Program-made: the position numbers and the translations under genes
Assembly: GCA_002304925.1 (NCBI GenBank)
Contig: DBPT01000032.1
Coordinates: forward strand, 62,001-126,000
Direction: 5' to 3'
DNA length: 64,000 nt
From: Prolixibacteraceae bacterium UBA1413
GTDB lineage: Bacteria > Bacteroidota > Bacteroidia > Bacteroidales > Prolixibacteraceae
Shown here: piece by piece, positions 59,391 through 64,000 of the stretch
Position numbering within the stretch: the first letter of the stretch is position 1
Layout of the letters: every line of letters starts with the position of its first letter
Notes under the pieces: model-generated
Told to the model about the DNA's origin: nothing
The model's database searches: none
What the model saw: the letters and a program-made list of their open reading frames with translations, nothing else

Positions 59391-60557
59391 TTATGCGTTT
59401 TTTTTCAGCAGGATTCGAAAAGTGGTCCCCTTATTGATTTCCGATTCTTTGATGAAAATCTTGCCTTTGTGATAGTTTTCCACAATTCTCTTTGCCAGCG
59501 AAAGTCCCAATCCCCATCCTCTCTTTTTGGTGGAGTATCCCGGCTGAAAAATGGTTTTAAACTGTGACTTGTGGAGTCCCTTGCCGGTATCGCTAAGGTC
59601 GACGATCACGTTGTTTTCTTTTTCCTTCAGGCTTATAGTGATGGTTCCTTCGCCGTTCATGGCGTCCATGGCATTTTTACACAGGTTTTCGATGACCCAG
59701 GAGAAGAGGGCCTCATTGAGGGGGACTTCCCATTTGTTTGTGCCGTCGGTATGGAATTCGTATTTTATCTTTCCCGAGGAACGGCGTTTCAGGTATTCGA
59801 GGGTTGAACGAATCACCATTTCCATATCGGTATGGAGGAGTTCCGGTTTCGATCCTATTTTCGAGAATCGTTCGGTGATTTTTTCAAGTCGCTGAATGTC
59901 ATTTTCCAGTTCCCCGACAATGGCCGGGTCGTTTTTCTGCAGTCTGAGGAGTTCAACCCAGGCCATCAGAGATGAGATGGGGGTGCCAAGCTGGTGGGCG
60001 GTTTCTTTTGACATTCCCACCCAAACCTGATTTTGCTCGGCGCTCCGGGAAGCACTGAACGCCAGGTAAGCCACCCCGATAAACAGAAAGATGACCAGCA
60101 GTTGAACTATGGGGAAAAGCCTCAGGTTCCTGAGGAGGTACGATTCCCGGTAATAGAGGAATTGTTTGATATTTTCGGAGATAAAGATTTCAATAGGGGG
60201 ATTCTGTGCCTTCATTTTTTTGAGTTCCCGGGTCAGGATCTCGTTTTGTCGGGCGGGAGTAAACGAAATATTGGCATGGATCATGATGGAATCATCGGCA
60301 TTGGTGACGATCAGCGGGATCGAGGTATTTTGGTTGCTGATCATTTCAATCAGGGAGATGTCGGTCTCCGTAGTAATTTCATCGCTGGCGAGTCGTTTGA
60401 TGGCCTCGGCCCACAGCTCCACTTTTTTCCGTTCTTCCTGTGAGAGTTTATCGGTGAGCCAGTTGGTGTATTTCAGCGAGGCTATTCCAATGATGATCGC
60501 TGCCAGGAATAGCAGGATTTTCCAGCGTCGTTTTTTCAGATAAATGTCCAAAACCAA
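59391..60557 (-). CDS. Membrane sensor histidine kinase
   Basis: A 388-residue kinase. Two transmembrane helices lie near 13-30 and 148-168 with a periplasmic sensor of about 115 residues between them. The phosphorylated histidine is H188 in SKETAHQLGTPISSL. The ATPase domain has the N box VIENLCKNAMDAMNGEG, the G1 box DLSDTGKGLHKS and G2 GWGLGLSLAKRIVENYHKG. No response regulator gene adjoins it, so it is an orphan kinase by position. The signal is unknown. Confidence 0.93.
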   Translation of the reverse strand: MVLDIYLKKRRWKILLFLAAIIIGIASLKYTNWLTDKLSQEERKKVELWAEAIKRLASDEITTETDISLIEMISNQNTSIPLIVTNADDSIMIHANISFTPARQNEILTRELKKMKAQNPPIEIFISENIKQFLYYRESYLLRNLRLFPIVQLLVIFLFIGVAYLAFSASRSAEQNQVWVGMSKETAHQLGTPISSLMAWVELLRLQKNDPAIVGELENDIQRLEKITERFSKIGSKPELLHTDMEMVIRSTLEYLKRRSSGKIKYEFHTDGTNKWEVPLNEALFSWVIENLCKNAMDAMNGEGTITISLKEKENNVIVDLSDTGKGLHKSQFKTIFQPGYSTKKRGWGLGLSLAKRIVENYHKGKIFIKESEINKGTTFRILLKKNA

Positions 60558-60604
60558 TAAGTTGCCAAGTTACAAACCAATGAACGCAATAAAGAAGGGA
60601 AAAA

Positions 60605-62506
60605 TTATTTCCCTGCCAGAATAAGTGCAGCCCGGAAGAGAGATTCGGTATCAATACCGCATATTTTGTAAAGTTGATCAATGGTTCCATGTTCGATAAA
60701 CCGGTCGGGGATTCCCAGGATGGTAAGCCGGGAAGTGCAATGGGTGGTGGCCATGAATTCCGCCACGGCACTTCCGAAACCCCCGGTGATGACGCCATCT
60801 TCGACGGTGATGATTTTATCGAATGAGGAGAAGACGCGGAGAAGGGTGGTTTCATCGAGGGGTTTGACGAACCGCATGTCGTAATGAGCTGCGGAAATTC
60901 CTTCGCGGGCCAGTTTTTTTACGGCTCTTTGGGCGAAAATTCCCGGTTTCCCGATGGTCAGGATGGCCAGGTCGGTTCCTTCGGAGAGCATTCTGGCAGT
61001 TCCGGGTTCTATTTTTTCAAACGGGGTTCGCCAATTCACACAGGTACCGCATCCACGGGGGTAACGGATCGAAAAAGGTCCCTGACCTTCCAGTTGAGCT
61101 GTGTACATCATGTTGCGGAGTTCCGGCGTATCCATGGGGGCTGCAACCACCATGTTGGGCAGGGAGCGCATGTAAGCCATGTCAAAGACCCCATGGTGGG
61201 TGGCGCCGTCCTCCCCGACCAGTCCGCCCCGGTCGATGCAGAAGACGACATGGAGGTTTTGCAAGGCCACATCATGAATCACCTGATCATAAGCCCGTTG
61301 CATAAAGGTGGAATAGATATTGCAAAAAGGGACCATCCCCTGGGTGGCAAGGCCGGCGGCGAAGGTGACCGCATGCTGTTCGGCAATCCCGACATCAAAA
61401 GCACGGTTCGGCATTTTTTCCATCATAAGATTCAGGGAACATCCCGAGGGCATGGCGGGGGTGATGCCTACGATTTTTTCATTCATCCCGGCAAGTTCCA
61501 CAATGGTTTCCCCGAAGACATTCTGGAATTTGGGAGCTTTCTCCAGCTCGCAGTCACAGCTTAATATTTTCCCCGTCGTCTTGTCAAATTTTCCGGGCGC
61601 ATGGAATTTGGTCTGGTTCATTTCCGCTTCAGGAAAGCCTTTTCCTTTCCGGGTAATGACATGCAGCAATTTGGGGCCTTTGATTTCCTTCAGGGCAGAA
61701 AGCACCTGTGCAAGGTAAATCACGTCATGTCCGTCGATGGGGCCAAAATATCTGAAATTCAGCCCTTCAAAGAGATTGCTATGGTGGAAGAGGAGGGATT
61801 TCAGTGCACTTTCCATCTTCTGGACTGCCTTCCGGGTCAGGGGGCCCAACCACCGGAGTTTGCCAAGGCCTTCCCAGATTTCGTCCTTTAACCGGTTATA
61901 GGTTTGTGATTTGCTGATGTTGAGCAGGTGCTGGCTCATACCTCCCACATTGGGATCTATAGCTATGTTATTGTCATTCAGGATCACCAGGATGTCTGAT
62001 TTCAGGAATCCCGCATTGTTCAATCCTTCAAAGGCCATACCGCCGGTCATGGCCCCGTCGCCGATGATGGCCACAATTTTACGGTTTTCATGTTTGAGTT
62101 TGCTGGCGACAGCCATGCCCAGCGCGGCAGAGATTGACGTGGAAGAGTGGCCTACGCCGAAACTGTCATATTCACTCTCGCTCCGCTTCGGAAAACCGCT
62201 GATTCCACCCATCTTGCGGTTGGTGTCGAACCGGTCACGTCGCCCGGTAATGATTTTGTGGCCGTAAGCCTGGTGGCCCACATCCCATACCAGCTGATCA
62301 TAAGGAGTGTTGAAGACATAATGGAGGGCAACGGTCAATTCCACCACGCCCAAACTGGCGCCGAAATGCCCAGGATTGGTGCTTACTGAATCAATGATGA
62401 AATCGCGAAGTTCACTGCACACCTTCGGCAAATCTTCCTTGCTGAGTTTTCGTAACTCTTCGGGATTGTTGATGGACTGAAGGAGATTGTATTTCAACGA
62501 TTCCAT
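60605..62506 (-). CDS. dxs: 1-Deoxy-D-xylulose-5-phosphate synthase
   Basis: A 633-residue transketolase-like enzyme starting the MEP isoprenoid route from pyruvate and glyceraldehyde 3-phosphate. TPP binding is at IIGDGAMTGGMAFEGLNNAG; the catalytic histidine region is DVGHQAYGHKIITGRRD, and DRGGLVGEDGATHHG is present. Length is typical. It lies on the minus strand with repeat copy E in its upstream gap. A TATCTTTG -7 box (62533-62526) lies 20 bp from the ATG. Supplies the precursors used by the polyprenyl synthase at 5.3 kb and by UbiX chemistry. Confidence 0.97.
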   Translation of the reverse strand: MESLKYNLLQSINNPEELRKLSKEDLPKVCSELRDFIIDSVSTNPGHFGASLGVVELTVALHYVFNTPYDQLVWDVGHQAYGHKIITGRRDRFDTNRKMGGISGFPKRSESEYDSFGVGHSSTSISAALGMAVASKLKHENRKIVAIIGDGAMTGGMAFEGLNNAGFLKSDILVILNDNNIAIDPNVGGMSQHLLNISKSQTYNRLKDEIWEGLGKLRWLGPLTRKAVQKMESALKSLLFHHSNLFEGLNFRYFGPIDGHDVIYLAQVLSALKEIKGPKLLHVITRKGKGFPEAEMNQTKFHAPGKFDKTTGKILSCDCELEKAPKFQNVFGETIVELAGMNEKIVGITPAMPSGCSLNLMMEKMPNRAFDVGIAEQHAVTFAAGLATQGMVPFCNIYSTFMQRAYDQVIHDVALQNLHVVFCIDRGGLVGEDGATHHGVFDMAYMRSLPNMVVAAPMDTPELRNMMYTAQLEGQGPFSIRYPRGCGTCVNWRTPFEKIEPGTARMLSEGTDLAILTIGKPGIFAQRAVKKLAREGISAAHYDMRFVKPLDETTLLRVFSSFDKIITVEDGVITGGFGSAVAEFMATTHCTSRLTILGIPDRFIEHGTIDQLYKICGIDTESLFRAALILAGK

Positions 62507-62525
62507 TAATAATGATTTCGGCTGT

Positions 62526-62533
62526 CAAAGATA
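62526..62533 (-). promoter_or_regulatory. Candidate -7 box of dxs
   Basis: Minus strand TATCTTTG fits TAnnTTTG, 20 bp upstream of the ATG at 62506. It lies beside repeat copy E. No -33 element is clear. Confidence 0.35.
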
Positions 62534-62578
62534 CATTAATTCCGTGGATTCACTGCTCATTTCCGGCATCGGCTCCGG

Positions 62579-62676
62579 GTCATGCCGGCATGACTTGCGT
62601 GGCCATAAGCTGAGACCAGGCATGAATGCTTACCTGGCACAAAGAACGGAAACAGTCAGGACGCTCACCGGAATTC
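62579..62676. repeat. Intergenic palindromic repeat, copy E
   Basis: The right part (62601-62676) aligns with copies A and C: GGCCATAAGC, GCATGAATGCTTACCTGGCA, AAAGAACGGAAACAGTC and CTCACCGGAATTC. The left part is different and carries a perfect 16-bp palindrome, GTCATGCCGGCATGAC (62579-62594). It lies between coaX and dxs, both minus. Confidence 0.75.
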
Positions 62677-62686
62677 AGAAAGCGGA

Positions 62687-63457
62687 TCAGATTGCCGTAA
62701 TATAATGATTGACCAGATTGAGGCCTTCGAGGGTGAGCTTGGGTTCGATGTTTGTAATGGCCGGAATCAGGGGAGCCATCACCGTACTAAGACCGCCGGT
62801 GGCCACTACGGTCAGTTTGTGTTGCAACTCTTCCTCCGTGCGCCTGATCATTGATTCCACCAGCCCTGCATAGCCCAGGACAATACCCGCCTGTAAGGCA
62901 TGCATGGTATTTTGACCCAGAACCGATGGCGGGGGAACCAGGTGAACCTGGGGCAGTTGGGCGGTATTTCCGGCCAAGGCGTTTACCACCGTATTCATCC
63001 CCGGAGAAATGGCAACCCCCAGAATTAATCCCTCCCTGCCGATGGTGGTAAAAGTCAGCGCCGTCCCGAAATCAATGACCATGGTGAATTCCCCGTATTT
63101 CCGGTATGCCGCCAGGGAATTGACAACCAGGTCGGAACCGATCTGATAAGGATTCAATATGCCAAGGGGCAATCGGTCATAGATCTCGGGCCCTACAATA
63201 ACGGGACGTAAGTTCAGAAAGCCTGAAATCATGTCAATGAACGGCTGCACCAGGGTCGGAACCACGCTGCTCATTACAACCGACCTGATCTCTCCCGTCA
63301 ATACATGACCATTGAAAATCAAAGATCTGAAAATAACCTCATATTCATCAGCGGTCTTCCTGGTATTCGTCTGGATCCTCCAGTCAGAAACCCATTTCTC
63401 ACCAGAATGAATTCCGAAAACAATATTCGTGTTCCCTATATCAATGGCTAAAAGCAT
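62687..63457 (-). CDS. coaX: Type III pantothenate kinase
   Basis: A 256-residue ASKHA-fold kinase for the first step of coenzyme A synthesis. The start MLLAIDIGNTNIVFGIHSG at 63457 is invariant in the family; ATGs at 63475 and 63484 add only a short tail. The phosphate loop is DIGNTN, the second motif VIDFGTALTFTTIG, and the pantothenate-binding GxxxPG-like region LGVAISPGMNTVVNALAG. Length fits. The gap to dxs carries repeat copy E. The next gene to the right is divergent. Confidence 0.94.
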   Translation of the reverse strand: MLLAIDIGNTNIVFGIHSGEKWVSDWRIQTNTRKTADEYEVIFRSLIFNGHVLTGEIRSVVMSSVVPTLVQPFIDMISGFLNLRPVIVGPEIYDRLPLGILNPYQIGSDLVVNSLAAYRKYGEFTMVIDFGTALTFTTIGREGLILGVAISPGMNTVVNALAGNTAQLPQVHLVPPPSVLGQNTMHALQAGIVLGYAGLVESMIRRTEEELQHKLTVVATGGLSTVMAPLIPAITNIEPKLTLEGLNLVNHYITAI

Positions 63458-63671
63458 CTCTCTTTTTTTAATCATTGCTGTCAACCAAAACCTGCATACG
63501 TTGTTTTGCGTTGCAAGTTTATTTAAAATCCGTTATTCTGACAAAGTTTCCTTACGATAAACCTTTTTGCTGATAATAAATCATAGTGATTCCCTCTCCC
63601 TCTTTTCTGATGATTTTAATATTTTCTGAGCAGAATGATTACTTTCGGGTCGTTAATGAGAAATAACCGAC

Positions 63672-64000
63672 GTGGGCATCATTCAGATTTTCAGAAAATA
63701 CAATTCCCTGTTTTGGGTTTCCAACATTATTGAGCTGTTTGAAAGGTGGGCGTGGTACGGTTTTTACATGGCCTTCGCCCTTTACCTTGTCAATTCAAAG
63801 GATACCGGGGCACTCGGCTTGTCACAGGCAGAGAAGGGCATCATCATGGGAACCGGCTCCATGCTGCTTTACCTGTTACCGCTGTTCACAGGTGCGCTTG
63901 CCGATAAGCTGGGGTACCGTCGAATGCTGTTTGTGGCCTTTATCCTCTATCTTTCGGGTTTTTATATGATCAGAAGCTTTGACAGTTTCGGGTGGGTTTT
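63672..64000 (+). CDS. MFS-type transporter (partial, N-terminal part)
   Basis: The gene runs off the right edge; about 109 residues are visible. Hydrophobic helices are VSNIIELFERWAWYGFYMAF-like, GIIMGTGSMLLYLLPLFTGA and MLFVAFILYLSGFYMI. The motif ADKLGYRRM is the MFS loop 2-3 signature. ELFERWAWYGF resembles POT-type peptide transporters, but the family cannot be fixed from this fragment. The start must be GTG at 63672: the frame is closed by TGA at 63657-63659 and no ATG lies between. Confidence 0.75.
   Translation, partial: MGIIQIFRKYNSLFWVSNIIELFERWAWYGFYMAFALYLVNSKDTGALGLSQAEKGIIMGTGSMLLYLLPLFTGALADKLGYRRMLFVAFILYLSGFYMIRSFDSFGWV

Noticed and set aside
1..64000. Search for tRNA, rRNA, CRISPR arrays, prophage and transposase genes.
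   Set aside because: No cloverleaf-like segments, no regularly spaced repeats with spacers and no transposase or integrase were found by eye.

Overview
The window is a stretch of ordinary chromosome from a member of the Bacteroidota, most likely Bacteroidales/Marinilabiliales-like. The evidence is a PorZ-type type IX secretion protein, an Oar-like TonB-dependent receptor with a carboxypeptidase-like N-terminal domain, the run DUF4175 / HATPase / ybeY / mnmG, bactofilin next to the atp operon, an ATP synthase cluster without beta and epsilon, and promoter -7 boxes of the TAnnTTTG type. Shine-Dalgarno sequences are mostly absent. I see no rRNA, tRNA, prophage, transposase gene or CRISPR array.

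Layout. 1-4.9 kb (minus): partial methionine-type aminotransferase, recO, porZ, rdgB, a small HExxH-like membrane protein and an ArsR regulator. 5-10 kb: polyprenyl synthase, YhcH protein, deoC, a decayed MazG-like gene, dtd, lipoate ligase. 10-18 kb (minus): PspC protein with its PadR regulator, the Oar-like receptor, dnaG. 18-22.6 kb: small beta-barrel, ubiX, ACP-like protein, GNAT, cyclophilin, trpS. 22.7-25.6 kb (plus): ECF sigma / anti-sigma / repeat-bearing outer-membrane protein. 25.7-34 kb: pepE, YtcJ-like amidohydrolase, propeller lipoprotein, hemW, Rrf2 regulator, rpiB, flippase, glutaminyl cyclase. 34-44.3 kb: ruvB, a single-domain response regulator, then an A+T-rich plus-strand block DUF4175-HATPase-ybeY-mnmG followed by apt and uvrC. 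44.5-48.1 kb (minus): rsgA, tdh, LolC/E-like permease, rbfA. 48-52.4 kb: Nim-like oxidase, SDR epimerase, universal stress protein, metK. 52.5-63.5 kb (minus): atpG-A-H-F-E-B, atpI-like gene, bactofilin, rpmF, DUF177, histidine kinase, dxs, coaX. The right edge holds the start of an MFS transporter.

How the genes work together. Most operons are housekeeping: the ATP synthase F0 and part of F1, tRNA and ribosome maturation (mnmG, ybeY, rbfA, rsgA, rpmF/DUF177), nucleotide and threonine metabolism, DNA repair (recO, uvrC, ruvB) and envelope functions (porZ, receptor, barrels, flippase). Regulation visible in the sequence includes a SAM-II-like riboswitch leader before metK, several intrinsic terminators, candidate ArsR and PadR operators, and a well-spaced promoter for trpS.

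Most unusual signals: (1) a family of modular, palindrome-rich intergenic repeats present in at least five copies (about 5.07, 19.7, 21.4, 24.5 and 62.6 kb), one bounded by 19-bp perfect inverted repeats and one that looks like an internal deletion; (2) two parS-like palindromes flanking apt-uvrC; (3) a frameshifted, truncated mazG relic exactly where the intact gene normally sits between dtd and deoC; (4) the SAM-II leader of metK; (5) a sigma/anti-sigma/OMP locus whose OMP carries 19-residue tandem repeats. No convincing new defence or biosynthetic system was found.
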